From Mallotus nudiflorus (lineage: Eukaryota; Streptophyta; Magnoliopsida; Malpighiales; Euphorbiaceae), in NCBI GenBank assembly GCA_947683625.1, contig CANTUR010000429.1, positions 1 to 64,000 of the forward strand: a DNA stretch of 64,000 nt, given 5' to 3'. Both the position numbers and the translations under genes were made by a program. Under the pieces are notes generated by a model. That model was given only the letters and a program-made list of their open reading frames with translations. It had not been told where the DNA came from and did no database searches. This document shows, in pieces, positions 48,248 through 63,188 of this stretch (positions are counted from its first letter, which is position 1; every line of letters begins with the position of its first letter).

Positions 48248-50383
48248 TTACATATTCACAAAACTAATCCAAAATTCTAGCTCTTCAAACTCATAAATAT
48301 AAATGAGATTGTGGAATGCACAATTTGTGCACGTTTGCGCCTGTTTGGACACAAAATGATAACTCGTGCTAAATTTATGCACGAATTGTTTAAAACATGT
48401 GATCCAATGTTCCAACCACATATTTTCAATCCTAAAGACATATTCCAGCATTTCAAACTCGTAAATCTAGTTGATTTAATTGAATGCACAACTTGTGCAC
48501 ATTTGCGCATGTTTGAACGAAAAACGTGAACTCGTGCAAATTTGTGCGCAAATGGTTTTAGACAAGACATCCAATGTTCGCATATTAATAGCACTAATCA
48601 CATATTCTAGCTTTTTAATCTCACAGATACAAATGAGATTGTTGAATGAACAATCTTGCACATTTGCGCTTTTTTGAATGCAAAATGTCAACTCGTGCGA
48701 AAAGTTATGCACAAATTGTTTAAAACATGTAATCCAACATTCCAACTACATATTTTCAATCCTAAAGACGCATTCCAGCCTTTGAAACTCATAAATCCAG
48801 TTGATTTAATTGAATGCACAATTTTTACGCTTGTGTGAACGCGAAACGTGAACTCATGCAAATTTGTGCGCAAATGGTTTTAGACAAGGTATCCAATTTT
48901 CCAATCGCATATTCGTAACACTAATCACTTTTCAAACTCATAAATATAAATGAGATTGTTCAGTGCACAATTTTTGCACATTTGCACCTGTTTGAACGCA
49001 AAACGTGAACTCGTCCAAATTTGTGCGCAAATGCTTTTAGACAAGATATCCAATGTTCCACTCGCAAATTCACAACACCAATCACATATTTTAGCTTTCT
49101 AAACTCATAAATATAAATGAGATTGTTGAATGTATAATTTTTGCACTTTTGCGCCAGTTTGAACGCAAAACCTTAACTCGTACAAAATTTATGCGCAAAT
49201 TGTTCAAAACATGTAATCCAATGTTCCAACTACATATTTTCAATCCTGAAGACATATTCCAGCATTTCAAACTCGTTAATGCTGTTGATTTTGTCCAATG
49301 CACAATTTGTGGACATTTGCGTATGCTTGAACGCAAAACGTGAACTCGCGTAAATTTGTGCGCAAATGGTTTTAGACAAGATATCCAATGTTCCAACCCT
49401 AATCATATATATTCTAGCTTTTTAAGCTCATGAATATATAAATGAGATTGTTGAATGCACAATTTGTGCACGTTTGCGCCTCTAAGAACGAACGCAAAAT
49501 CTAAGGAGAAATTGTTTATAATATATGTAATCCAATGTTCCAGCTACATATTTTCAATCCCGAAGACGTATTCCAGCATTTAAAACTCATAAATCTAGTT
49601 GATTTAAATGAATGCACAATTTTTGCACATTTGCGCATGTTTGAACGCAAAATGTCAACTCGTGCAGATTTGTGCACAAATGGTTTTAAGACAAGATATC
49701 CAATGTTTCCAATCAAATATTCACAACACTAATCACATATTCTAGCTTTTTGAACTCATAAATGTAAATGAGATTGTTGAATGCACAATTTGTGCACATT
49801 TGCACCTCTATGAACGCAAAATGTTAACTCGTGCAAAATTTACACATAAACTGCTTAAAACATGTAATCCAATGTTCGAACTACATATTTTCAATCCTAA
49901 AGACATATTCCAGCCTTTAAAACTCATAATTGCAGTTGATTTAATTGAATGCACAAATTTTGCACATTTGCGCATGTTTTAACGCAAAACGTGAACTCGT
50001 GCACATTTGTGCGCAAATGGTTTTAAGACGAGATATCCAATGTTCCCATCAAATATTCACAACACTAATCACATATTCTAGCTTTTTAAACTCTTAAATA
50101 TAAATGAGACTGTTGAATGCACAATTTTTGCACATTTGCGCCTGTTTGAACGCAAAATGTTAACTCGTGCAAAGTTTATACACGGATTGTTTAAAACATG
50201 TGATCCAATGTTCCAACTACATATTTTCAATCCTAAAGGCATATTCCAGCATTTAAAGCTCGCAAATCTAGTTGATTTAATTGAATGCACAATTTTTGCA
50301 CATTTGCACTTGTTTTCACACAAAACGTGAACTCGTGCAAATTTGTGCGCAAATGGTTTTAGACAAGACATCCAATGTTGCAA
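48248..50383 (+). repeat. HOR copy 17 (2136 bp)
   Basis: A 5-bp deletion in A2 (~48579) removes CAATC or an equivalent from CCAATCGCATATT. TTTTTACGCTT in A3 (~48825) is shared with copy 18. Confidence 0.95.
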
Positions 50384-52524
50384 TTACATATTCACAACAC
50401 TAATCCAAAATTCTAGCTCTTCAAACTCATAAATATAAATGAGATTGTGGAATGCACAATTTGTGCACGTTTGCGCCTGTTTGGACGCAAAATGATAACT
50501 CGTGCTAAATTTATGCACGAATTGTTTAAAACATGTGATCCAATGTTCCAACCACATATTTTCAATCCTAAAGACATATTCCAGCATTTCAAACTCGTAA
50601 ATCTAGTTGATTTAATTGAATGCACAACTTGTGCACATTTGCGCATGTTTGAACGAAAAACGTGAACTCGTGCAAATTTGTGCGCAAATGGTTTTAGACA
50701 AGACATCCAATGTTCCAATCGCATATTAATAGCACTAATCACATATTCTAGCTTTTTAATCTCACAAATACAAATGAGATTGTTGAATGAACAATCTTGC
50801 ACATTTGCGCTTTTTTGAACGCAAAATGTCAACTCGTGCGAAAAGTTATGCACAAATTGTTTAAAACATGTAATCCAACATTCCAACTACATATTTTCAA
50901 TCCTAAAGACGCATTCCAGCCTTTGAAACTCATAAATCCAGTTGATTTAATTGAATGCACAATTTTTACGCTTGTGTGAACGCGAAACGTGAACTCATGC
51001 AAATTTGTGCGCAAATGGTTTTAGATAAGGTATCCAATTTTCCAATCGCATATTCGTAACACTAATCACTTTTCAAACTCATAAATATAAATGAGATTGT
51101 TCAGTGCACAATTTTTGCACATTTGCACCTGTTTGAACGCAAAACGTGAACTCGTCCAAATTTGTGCGCTAATGCTTTTAGACAAGATATCCAATGTTCC
51201 AATCGCAAATTCACAACACCAATCACATATTTTAGCTTTCTAAACTCATAAATATAAATGAGATTGTTGAATGTATAATTTTTGCACTTTTGCGCCAGTT
51301 TGAACGCAAAACCTTAACTCGTACAAAATTTATGCACAAATTGTTCAAAGCATGTAATCCAATGTTCCAACTACATATTTTCAATCCTGAAGACATATTC
51401 CAGCATTTCAAACTCGTTAATGCTGTTGATTTTGTCCAATGCACAATTTGTGGACATTTGCGTATGCTTGAACGCAAAACGTGAACTCGCGTAAATTTGT
51501 GCGCAAATGGTTTTAGACAAGATATCCAATGTTCCAACCCTAATCATATATATTCTAGCTTTTTAAGCTCATGAATATATAAATGAGATTGTTGAATGCA
51601 CAATTTGTGCACGTTTGCGCCTCTAAGAACGAACGCAAAATCTAAGGAGAAATTGTTTATAATATATGTAATCCAATGTTCCAGCTACATATTTTCAATC
51701 CCGAAGACGTATTCCAGCATTTAAAACTCATAAATCTAGTTGATTTAAATGAATGCACAATTTTTGCACATTTGCGCATGTTTGAACGCGAAATGTCAAC
51801 TCGTGCAGATTTGTGCACAAATGGTTTTAAGACAAGATATCCAATGTTTCCAATCAAATATTCACAACACTAATCACATATTCTAGCTTTTTGAACTCAT
51901 AAATGTAAATGAGATTGTTGAATGCCCAATTTGTGCACATTTGCACCTCTACGAACGCAAAATGTTAACTCGTGCAAAATTTACACATAAACTGCTTAAA
52001 ACATGTAATCCAATGTTCGAACTACATATTTTCAATCCTAAAGACATACTCCAGCCTTTAAAACTCATAATTGCAGTTGATTTAATTGAATGCACAAATT
52101 TTGCACATTTGCGCATGTTTTAACGCAAAACGTGAACTCGTGCACATTTGTGCGCAAATGGTTTTAAGACGAGATATCCAATGTTCCCATCAAATATTCA
52201 CAACACTAATCACATATTCTAGCTTTTTAAACTCTTAAATATAAATGAGATTGTTGAATGCACAATTTTTGCACATTTACGCCTGTTTGAACGCAAAATG
52301 TTAACTCGTGCAAAGTTTATACACGGATTGTTTAAAACATGTGATCCAATGTTCCAACTACATATTTTCAATCCTAAAGGCATATTCCAGCATTTAAAGC
52401 CCACAAATCTAGTTGATTTAATTGAATGCACAATTTTTGCACATTTGCACTTGTTTTCACACAAAACGTGAACTCGTGCAAATTTGTGCGCAAATGGTTT
52501 TAGACAAGACATCCAATGTTGCAA
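50384..52524 (+). repeat. HOR copy 18 (2141 bp, variant switch)
   Basis: Mosaic: A3 matches copy 17, B4 carries the copy 11 two-variant combination (~51332-51352), and from A6/B6 onward it carries the right-block variant set (first GCCCAATTTG at ~51924). Confidence 0.95.
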
Positions 52525-54664
52525 TTACATATTCACAACACTAATCCAAAATTCTAGCTCTTCAAACTCATAAATATAAATGAGATTGTGGAATGCACAA
52601 TTTGTGCACGTTTGCGCCTGTTTGGACGCAAAATGATAACTCGTGCTAAATTTATGCACGAATTGTTTAAAACATGTGATCCAATGTTACAACCACATAT
52701 TTTCAATCCTAAAGACATATTCCAGCATTTCAAACTCGTAAATCTAGTTGATTTAATTGAATGCACAACTTGTGCACATTTGCGCATGTTTGAACGAAAT
52801 ACGTGAACTCGTGCAAATTTGTGCGCAAATGGTTTTAGACAAGACATCCAATGTTCCAATCGCATATTAACAGCACTAATCACATATTCTAGCTTTTTAA
52901 TCTCATAGATACAAATGAGATTGTTGAATGAACAATCTTGCACATTTGCGCTTTTTTGAACGCAAAATGTCAACTCGTGCGAAAAGTTATGCACAAATTG
53001 TTTAAAACATGTAATCCAACATTCCAACTACATATTTTCAATCCTAAAGACGCATTCCAGCCTTTGAAACTCATAAATCCGGTTGATTTAATTGAATGCA
53101 CAATTTTTGCGCTTGTGTGAACGCGAAACGTGAACTCATGCAAATTTGTGCGCAAATGGTTTTAGACAAGGTATCCAATTTTCCAATCGCATATTCGTAA
53201 CACTAATCACTTTTCAAACTCATAAATATAAATGAGATTGTTCAGTGCACAATTTTTGCACATTTGCACCTGTTTGAACGCAAAACGTGAACTCGTCCAA
53301 ATTTGTGCGCAAATGCTTTTAGACAAGATATCCAATGTTCCAATCGCAAATTCACAACACCAATCACATATTTTAGCTTTCTAAACTCATAAATATAAAT
53401 GAGATTGTTGAATGTATAATTTTTGCACTTTTGCGCCAGTTTGAACGCAAAACCTTAACTCGTACAAAATTTATGCGCAAATTGTTCAAAACATGTAATC
53501 CAATGTTCCAACTACATATTTTCAATCCTGAAGACATATTCCAGCATTTCAAACTCGTTAATGCTGTTGATTTTGTCCAATGCACAATTTGTGGACATTT
53601 GCGTATGCTTGAACGCAAAACGTGAACTCGCGTAAATTTGTGCGCAAATGGTTTTAGACAAGATATCCAATGTTCCAACCCTAATCATATATATTCTAGC
53701 TTTTTAAGCTCATGAATATATAAATGAGATTGTTGAATGCACAATTTGTGCACGTTTGCGCCTCTAAGAACGAACGCAAAATCTAAGGAGAAATTGTTTA
53801 TAATATATGTAATCCAATGTTCCAGCTACAAATTTTCAATCCCGAAGACGTATTCCAGCATTTAAAACTCATAAATCTAGTTGATTTAAATGAATGCACA
53901 ATTTTTGCACATTTGCGCATGTTTGAACGCGAAATGTCAACTCGTGCAGATTTGTGCACAAATGGTTTTAAGACAAGATATCCAATGTTTCCAATCAAAT
54001 ATTCACAACACTAATCACATATTCTAGCTTTTTGAACTCATAAATGTAAATGAGATTGTTGAATGCCCAATTTGTGCACATTTGCACCTCTACGAACGCA
54101 AAATGTTAACTCGTGCAAAATTTACACATAAACTGCTTAAAACATGTAATCCAATGTTCGAACTACATATTTTCAATCCAAAGACATACTCCAGCCTTTA
54201 AAACTCATAATTGCAGTTGATTTAATTGAATGCACAAATTTTGCACATTTGCGCATGTTTTAACGCAAAACGTGAACTCGTGCACATTTGTGCGCAAATG
54301 GTTTTAAGACGAGATATCCAATGTTCCCATCAAATATTCACAACACTAATCACATATTCTAGCTTTTTAAACTCTTAAATATAAATGAGATTGTTGAATG
54401 CACAATTTTTGCACATTTACGCCTGTTTGAACGCAAAATGTTAACTCGTGCAAAGTTTATACACGGATTGTTTAAAACATGTGATCCAATGTTCCAACTA
54501 CATATTTTCAATCCTAAAGGCATATTCCAGCATTTAAAGCCCGCAAATCTAGTTGATTTAATTGAATGCACAATTTTTGCACATTTGCACTTGTTTTCAC
54601 ACAAAACGTGAACTCGTGCAAATTTGTGCGCAAATGGTTTTAGACAAGACATCCAATGTTGCAA
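52525..54664 (+). repeat. HOR copy 19 (2140 bp)
   Basis: One base lost in B6 (~54180, CAATCCAAAG). Otherwise right-block type. Confidence 0.95.
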
Positions 54665-56805
54665 TTACATATTCACAACACTAATCCAAAATTCTAGCTC
54701 TTCAAACTCATAAATATAAATGAGATTGTGGAATGCACAATTTGTGCACGTTTGCGCCTGTTTGGACGCAAAATGATAACTCGTGCTAAATTTATGCACG
54801 AATTGTTTAAAACATGTGATCCAATGTTACAACCACATATTTTCAATCCTAAAGACATATTCCAGCATTTCAAACTCGTAAATCTAGTTGATTTAATTGA
54901 ATGCACAACTTGTGCACATTTGCGCATGTTTGAACGAAATACGTGAACTCGTGCAAATTTGTGCGCAAATGGTTTTAGACAAGACATCCAATGTTCCAAT
55001 CGCATATTAATAGCACTAATCACATATTCTAGCTTTTTAATCTCACAGATACAAATGAGATTGTTGAATGAACAATCTTGCACATTTGCGCTTTTTTGAA
55101 CGCAAAATGTCAACTCGTGCGAAAAGTTATGCACAAATTGTTTAAAACATGTAATCCAACATTCCAACTACATATTTTCAATCCTAAAGACGCATTCCAG
55201 CCTTTGAAACTCATAAATCCAGTTGATTTAATTGAATGCACAATTTTTGCGCTTGTGTGAACGCGAAACGTGAACTCATGCAAATTTGTGCGCAAATGGT
55301 TTTAGACAAGGTATCCAATTTTCCAATCGCATATTCGTAACTCTAATCACTTTTCAAACTCATAAATATAAATGAGATTGTTCAGTGCACAATTTTTGCA
55401 CATTTGCACCTGTTTGAACGCAAAACGTGAACTCGTCCAAATTTGTGCGCAAATGCTTTTAGACAAGATATCCAATGTTCCAATCGCAAATTCACAACAC
55501 CAATCACATATTTTAGCTTTCTAAACTCATAAATATAAATGAGATTGTTGAATGTATAATTTTTGCACTTTTGCGCCAGTTTGAACGCAAAACCTTAACT
55601 CGTACAAAATTTATGCGCAAATTGTTCAAAACATGTAATCCAATGTTCCAACTACATATTTTCAATCCTGAAGACATATTCCAGCATTTCAAACTCGTTA
55701 ATGCTGTTGATTTTGTCCAATGCACAATTTGTGGACATTTGCGTATGCTTGAACGCAAAACGTGAACTCGCGTAAATTTGTGCGCAAATGGTTTTAGACA
55801 AGATATCCAATGTTCCAACCCTAATCATATATATTCTAGCTTTTTAAGCTCATGAATATATAAATGAGATTGTTGAATGCACAATTTGTGCACGTTTGCG
55901 CCTCTAAGAACGAACGCAAAATCTAAGGAGAAATTGTTTATAATATATGTAATCCAATGTTCCAGCTACATATTTTCAATCCCGAAGACGTATTCCAGCA
56001 TTTAAAACTCATAAATCTAGTTGATTTAAATGAATGCACAATTTTTGCACATTTGCGCATGTTTGAACGCAAAATGTCAACTCGTGCAGATTTGTGCACA
56101 AATGGTTTTAAGACAAGATATCCAATGTTTCCAATCAAATATTCACAACACTAATCACATATTCTAGCTTTTTGAACTCATAAATGTAAATGAGATTGTT
56201 GAATGCCCAATTTGTGCACATTTGCACCTCTACGAACGCAAAATGTTAACTCGTGCAAAATTTACACATAAACTGCTTAAAACATGTAATCCAATGTTCG
56301 AACTACATATTTTCAATCCTAATGACATACTCCAGCCTTTAAAACTCATAATTGCAGTTGATTTAATTGAATGCACAAATTTTGCACATTTGCGCATGTT
56401 TTAACGCAAAACGTGAACTCGTGCACATTTGTGCGCAAATGGTTTTAAGACGAGATATCCAATGTTCCCATCAAATATTCACAACACTAATCACATATTC
56501 TAGCTTTTTAAACTCTTAAATATAAATGAGATTGTTGAATGCACAATTTTTGCACATTTACGCCTGTTTGAACGCAAAATGTTAACTCGTGCAAAGTTTA
56601 TACACGGATTGTTTAAAACATGTGATCCAATGTTCCAACTACATATTTTCAATCCTAAAGGCATATTCCAGCATTTAAAGCCCGCAAATCTAGTTGATTT
56701 AATTGAATGCACAATTTTTGCACATTTGCACTTGTTTTCACACAAAATGTGAACTCGTGCAAATTTATGCGCAAATGGTTTTAGACAAGACATCCAATGT
56801 TGCAA
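54665..56805 (+). repeat. HOR copy 20 (2141 bp)
   Basis: Canonical length, right-block type in B6, with a private TAATGACAT change (~56321). Confidence 0.95.
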
Positions 56806-59597
56806 TTACATATTCACAACACTAATCCAAAATTCTAGCTCTTCAAACTCATAAATATAAATGAGATTGTGGAATGCACAATTTGTGCACGTTTGCGCCT
56901 GTTTGGACGCAAAATGATAACTCGTGCTAAATTTATGCACGAATTGTTTAAAACATGTGATCCAATGTTACAACCACATATTTTCAATCCTAAAGACATA
57001 TTCCAGCATTTCAAACTCGTAAATCTAGTTGATTTAATTGAATGCACAACTTGTGCACATTTGCGCATGTTTGAACGAAAAACGTGAACTCGTGCAAATT
57101 TGTGCGCAAATGGTTTTAGACAAGACATCCAATGTTCCAATCGCATATTAATAGCACTAATCACATATTCTAGCTTTTTAATCTCACAGATACAAATGAG
57201 ATTGTTGAATGAACAATCTTGCACATTTGCGCTTTTTTGAACGCAAAATGTCAACTCGTGCGAAAAGTTATGCACAAATTGTTTAAAACATGTAATCCAA
57301 CATTCCAACTACATATTTTCAATCCTAAAGACGCATTCCAGCCTTTGAAACTCATAAATCCAGTTGATTTAATTGAATGCACAATTTTTGCGCTTGTGTG
57401 AACGCGAAACGTGAACTCATGCAAATTTGTGCGCAAATGGTTTTAGACAAGGTATCCAATTTTCCAATCGCATATTCGTAACACTAATCACTTTTCAAAT
57501 TCATAAATATAAATGAGATTGTTCAGTGCACAATTTTTGCACATTTGCACCTGTTTGAACGCAAAACGTGAACTCGTCCAAATTTGTGCGCAAATGCTTT
57601 TAGACAAGATATCCAATGTTCCAATCGCGAATTCACAACACCAATCACATATTTTAGCTTTCTAAACTCATAAATATAAATGAGATTGTTGAATGTATAA
57701 TTTTTGCACTTTTGCGCCAGTTTGAACGCAAAACCTTAACTCGTACAAAATTTATGCGCAAATTGTTCAAAACATGTAATCCAATGTTCCAACTACATAT
57801 TTTCAATCCTGAAGACATATTCCAGCATTTCAAACTCGTTAATGCTGTTGATTTTGTCCAATGCACAATTTGTGGACATTTGCGTATGCTTGAACGCAAA
57901 ACGTGAACTCGCGTAAATTTGTGCGCAAATGGTTTTAGACAAGATATCCAATGTTCCAACCCTAATCATATATATTCTAGCTTTTTAAGCTCATGAATCT
58001 ATAAATGAGATTGTTGAATGCACAATTTGTGCACGTTTGCGCCTCTAAGAACGAACGCAAAATCTAAGGAGAAATTGTTTATAATATATGTAATCCAATG
58101 TTCCAGCTACATATTTTCAATCCCGAAGACGTATTCCAGCATTTAAAACTCATAAATCTAGTTGATTTAAATGAATGCACAATTTTTGCACATTTGCGCA
58201 TGTTTGAACGCGAAATGTCAACTCGTGCAGATTTGTGCACAAATGGTTTTAAGACAAGATATCCAATGTTTCCAATCAAATATTCACAACACTAATCACA
58301 TATTCTAGCTTTTTGAACTCATAAATGTAAATGAGATTGTTGAATGCCCAATTTGTGCACATTTGCACCTCTACGAACGCAAAATGTTAACTCGTGCAAA
58401 ATTTACACATAAACTGCTTAAAACATGTAATCCAATGTTCGAACTACATATTTTCAATCCTGAAGACATATTCCAGCATTTCAAACTCGTTAATGCTGTT
58501 GATTTTGTCCAATGCACAATTTGTGGACATTTGCGTATGCTTGAACGCAAAACGTGAACTCGCATAAATTTATGCGCAAATGGTTTTAGACAAGATATCC
58601 AATGTTCCAACCCTAATCATATATATTCTAGCTTTTTAAGCTCATGAATATATAAATGAGATTGTTGAATGCACAATTTGTGCACGTTTGCGCCTCTAAG
58701 AACGAACGCAAAATCTAAGGAGAAATTGTTTATAATATATGTAATCCAATGTTCCAGCTACATATTTTCAATCCCGAAGACGTATTCCAGCATTTAAAAC
58801 TCATAAATCTAGTTGATTTAAATGAATGCACAATTTTTGCACATTTGCGCATGTTTGAACGCAAAATGTCAACTCGTGCAGATTTGTGCACAAATGGTTT
58901 TAAGACAAGATATCCAATGTTTCCAATCAAATATTCACAACACTAATCACATATTCTAGCTTTTTGAACTCATAAATGTAAATGAGATTGTTGAATGCCC
59001 AATTTGTGCACATTTGCACCTCTACGAACGCAAAATGTTAACTCGTGCAAAATTTACACATAAACTGCTTAAAACATGTAATCCAATGTTCGAACTACAT
59101 ATTTTCAATCCTAAAGACATACTCCAGCCTTTAAAACTCATAATTGCAGTTGATTTAATTGAATGCACAAATTTTGCACATTTGCGCATGTTTTAACGCA
59201 AAACGTGAACTCGTGCACATTTGTGCGCAAATGGTTTTAAGACGAGATATCCAATGTTCCCATCAAATATTCACAACACTAATCACATATTCTAGCTTTT
59301 TAAACTCTTAAATATAAATGAGATTGTTGAATGCACAGTTTTTGCACATTTACGCCTGTTTGAACGCAAAATGTTAACTCGTGCAAAGTTTATACACGGA
59401 TTGTTTAAAACATGTGATCCAATGTTCCAACTACATATTTTCAATCCTAAAGGCATATTCCAGCATTTAAAGCTCGCAAATCTAGTTGATTTAATTGAAT
59501 GCATAATTTTTGCACATTTGCACTTGTTTTCACACAAAACGTGAACTCGTGCAAATTTGTGCGCAAATGGTTTTAGACAAGACATCCAATGTTGCAA
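56806..59597 (+). repeat. HOR copy 21, 17-monomer variant (2792 bp)
   Basis: Normal through A6. B6 then switches to the second half of B4 within a 20-bp identical stretch (58442-58461), and A5, B5, A6, B6 are repeated. The extra length is 651 bp, four monomers. It fits one unequal exchange between B6 and B4. Confidence 0.95.
58442..58461 (+). other. B6/B4 hybrid junction in copy 21
   Basis: The left side has the B6-specific G of TGTTCGAAC; the right side has the B4-specific CTGAAGACATATTCC. The 20 bp between are identical in B6 and B4, so the crossover lies inside them. Confidence 0.92.
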
Positions 59598-61402
59598 TTA
59601 CATATTCACAACACTAATCCAAAATTCTAGCTCTTTAAACGCATAAATATAAATGAGATTGTGGAATGCACAATTTGTGCACGTTTGCGCCTGTTTGGAC
59701 GCAAAATGATAACTCGTGCTAAATTTATGCACGAATTGTTTAAAACATGTGATCCAATGTTCCAACCACATATTTTCAATCCTAAAGACATATTCCAGCA
59801 TTTCAAACTCGTAAATCTAGTTGATTTAATTGAATGCACAACTTGTGCACATTTGCGCATGTTTGAACGAAAAACGTGAACTCGTGCAAATTTGTGCGCA
59901 AATGGTTTTAGACAAGACATCCAATGTTCCAATCGCATATTAATAGCACTAATCACATATTCTAGCTTTTTAATCTCACAGATACAAATGAGATTGTTGA
60001 ATGAACAATCTTGCACATTTGCGCTTTTTTGAACGCAAAATGTCAACTCGTGCGAAAAGTTATGCACAAATTGTTTAAAACATGTAATCCAACATTCCAA
60101 CTACATATTTTCAATCCTAAAGACGCATTCCAGCCTTTGAAACTCATAAATCCAGTTGATTTAATTGAATGCACAATTTTTGCGCTTGTGTGAACGCGAA
60201 ACGTGAACTCATGCAAATTTGTGCGCAAATGGTTTTAGACAAGGTATCCAATTTTCCAATCGCATATTCGTAACACTAATCACTTTTCAAACTCATAAAT
60301 ATAAATGAGATTGTTCAGTGCACAATTTTTGCACATTTGCACCTCTTTGAACGCAAAATGTGAACTCGTCCAAATTTGTGCGCAAATGCTTTTAGACAAG
60401 ATATCCAATGTTCCAATCGCAAATTCACAACACCAATCACATATTTTAGCTTTCTAAACTCATAAATATAAATGAGATTGTTGAATGTATAATTTTTGCA
60501 CTTTTGTGCCAGTTTGAACGCAAAACCTTAACTCGTACAAAATTTATGCGCAAATTGTTCAAAACATGTAATCCAATGTTCCAACTACATATTTTCAATC
60601 CTGGAGACATATTCCAGCATTTCAAACTCGTTAATGTTGTTGATTTTGTCCAATGCACAATTTGTGGACATTTGCGTATGCTTGAACGCAAAACGTGAAC
60701 TCGCGTAAATTTGTGCGCAAATGGTTTTAGACAAGATATCCAATGTTCCAACCCTAATCATATATATTCTAGCTTTTTAAGCTCATGAATATATAAATGA
60801 GATTGTTGAATGCACAATTTGTGCACGTTTGCGCCTCTAAGAACGAACGCAAAATCTAAGGAGAAATTGTTTATAATATATGTAATCCAATGTTCCAGCT
60901 ACATATTTTCAATCCCGAAGACGTATTCCAGCATTTAAAACTCATAAATCTAGTTGATTTAAATGAATGCACAATTTTTGCACATTTGCGCATGTTTGAA
61001 CGCGAAATGTCAACTCGTGCAGATTTGTGCACAAATGGTTTTAAGACAAGATATCCAATGTTTCCAATCAAATATTCACAACACTAATCACATATTCTAG
61101 CTTTTTGAACTCATAAATGTAAATGAGATTGTTGAATGCCCAATTTGTGCACATTTGCACCTCTACGAACGCAAAATGTTAACTCGTGCAAAATTTACAC
61201 ATAAACTGCTTAAAACATGTAATCCAATGTTCGAACTACATATTTTCAATCCTAAAGACATACTCCAGCCTTTAAAACTCATAATTGCAGTTGATTTAAT
61301 TGAATGCACAAATTTTGCACATTTGCGCATGTTTTCACACAAAACGTGAACTCGTGCAAATTTGTGCGCAAATGGTTTTAGACAAGACATCCAATGTTGC
61401 AA
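59598..61402 (+). repeat. HOR copy 22, 11-monomer variant (1805 bp)
   Basis: Lacks 336 bp, one A-B dimer. A7 begins normally and switches to A1 within TGTTTT at ~61330-61335 (GCGCATGTTTT then CACACAAAACG), so A7 and B7 are lost. Confidence 0.95.
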
Positions 61403-61638
61403 TTACATATTCACAACACTAATCCAAAATTCTAGCTCTTCAAACTCATAAATATAAATGAGATTGTGGAATGCACAATTTGTGCACGTTTGCGCCTGTT
61501 TGGACGCAAAATGATAACTCGTGCTAAATTTATGCACGAATTGTTTAAAACATGTGATCCAATGTTCCAACCACATATTTTCAATCCTAAAGACATATTC
61601 TAGCATTTCAAACTCGTAAATCTAGTTGATTTAATTGA

Positions 61639-61896
61639 ATGCACAACTTGTGCACATTTGCGCATGTTTGAACGAAAAACGTGAACTCGTGCAAATTTGT
61701 GCGCAAATGGTTTTAGACAAGACATCCAATGTTCCAATCGCATATTAATAGCACTAATCACATATTCATGCACAACTTGTGCACATTTGCGCATGTTTGA
61801 ACGAAAAACGTGAACTCGTGCAAATTTGTGCGCAAATGGTTTTAGACAAGACATCCAATGTTCCAATCGCATATTAATAGCACTAATCACATATTC
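61639..61896 (+). repeat. 129-bp tandem duplication within A2 of copy 23
   Basis: Units 61639-61767 and 61768-61896 both start ATGCACAACTTG and end CATATTC. The junction CATATTCATGCAC is found in no other copy. The unit is shorter than a monomer, so phase is broken locally. Confidence 0.95.
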
Positions 61897-63161
61897 TAGC
61901 TTTTTAATCTCACAGATACAAATGAGATTGTTGAATGAACAATCTTGCACATTTGCGCTTTTTTGAACGCAAAATGTCAACTCGTGCGAAAAGTTATGCA
62001 CAAATTGTTTGAAACATGTAATCCAACATTCCAACTACATATTTTCAATCCTAAAGACGCATTCCAGCCTTTGAAACTCATAAATCCAGTTGATTTAATT
62101 GAATGCACAATTTTTGCGCTTGTGTGAACGCGAAACGTGAACTCATGCAAATTTGTGCGCAAATGGTTTTAGACAAGGTATCCAATTTTCCAATCGCATA
62201 TTCGTAACACTAATCACTTTTCAAACTCATAAATATAAATGAGATTGTTCAGTGCACAATTTTTGCACATTTGCACCTGTTTGAACGCAAAATGTGAACT
62301 CGTCCAAATTTGTGCGCAAATGCTTTTAGACAAGATATCCAATGTTCCAATCGCAAATTCACAACACCAATCACATATTTTAGCTTTCTAAACTCATAAA
62401 TATAAATGAGATTGTTGAATGTATAATTTTTGCACTTTTGCGCCAGTTTGAACGCAAAACCTTAACTCGTACAAAATTTATGCGCAAATTGTTCAAATCA
62501 TGTAATCCAATGTTCCAACTACATATTTTCAATCCTGAAGACATATTCCAGCATTTCAAACTCGTTAATGCTGTTGATTTTGTGCAATGCACAATTTGTG
62601 GACATTTGCGTATGCTTGAACGCAAAACGTGAACTCGCGTAAATTTGTGCGCAAATGGTTTTAGACAAGATATCCAATGTTCCAACCCTAATCATATATA
62701 TTCTAGCTTTTTAAGCTCATGAATATATAAATGAGATTGTTGAATGCACAATTTGTGCACGTTTGCGCCTCTAAGAACGAACGCAAAATCTAAGGAGAAA
62801 TTGTTTATAATATATGTAATCCAATGTTCCAGCTACATATTTTCAATCCCGAAGACGTATTCCAGCATTTAAAACTCATAAATCTAGTTGATTTAAATGA
62901 ATGCACAATTTTTGCACATTTGCGCATGTTTGAACGCGAAATGTCAACTCGTGCAGATTTGTGCACAAATGGTTTTAAGACAAGATATCCAATGTTTCCA
63001 ATCAAATATTCACAACACTAATAACATATTCTAGCTTTTTGAACTCATAAATGTAAATGAGATTGTTGAATGCCCAATTTGTGCACATTTGCACCTCTAC
63101 GAACGCAAAATGTTAACTCGTGCAAAATTTACACATAAACTGCTTAAAACATGTAATCCAA

Positions 63162-63188
63162 TGTTCGAACTACATATTTTCAATCCTG
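63162..63188 (+). other. B6/B4 hybrid junction in copy 23
   Basis: Same switch point as in copy 21. Downstream A5 in both carries AAATTTATGCGC instead of AAATTTGTGCGC, pointing to one shared origin rather than two events. Confidence 0.9.
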
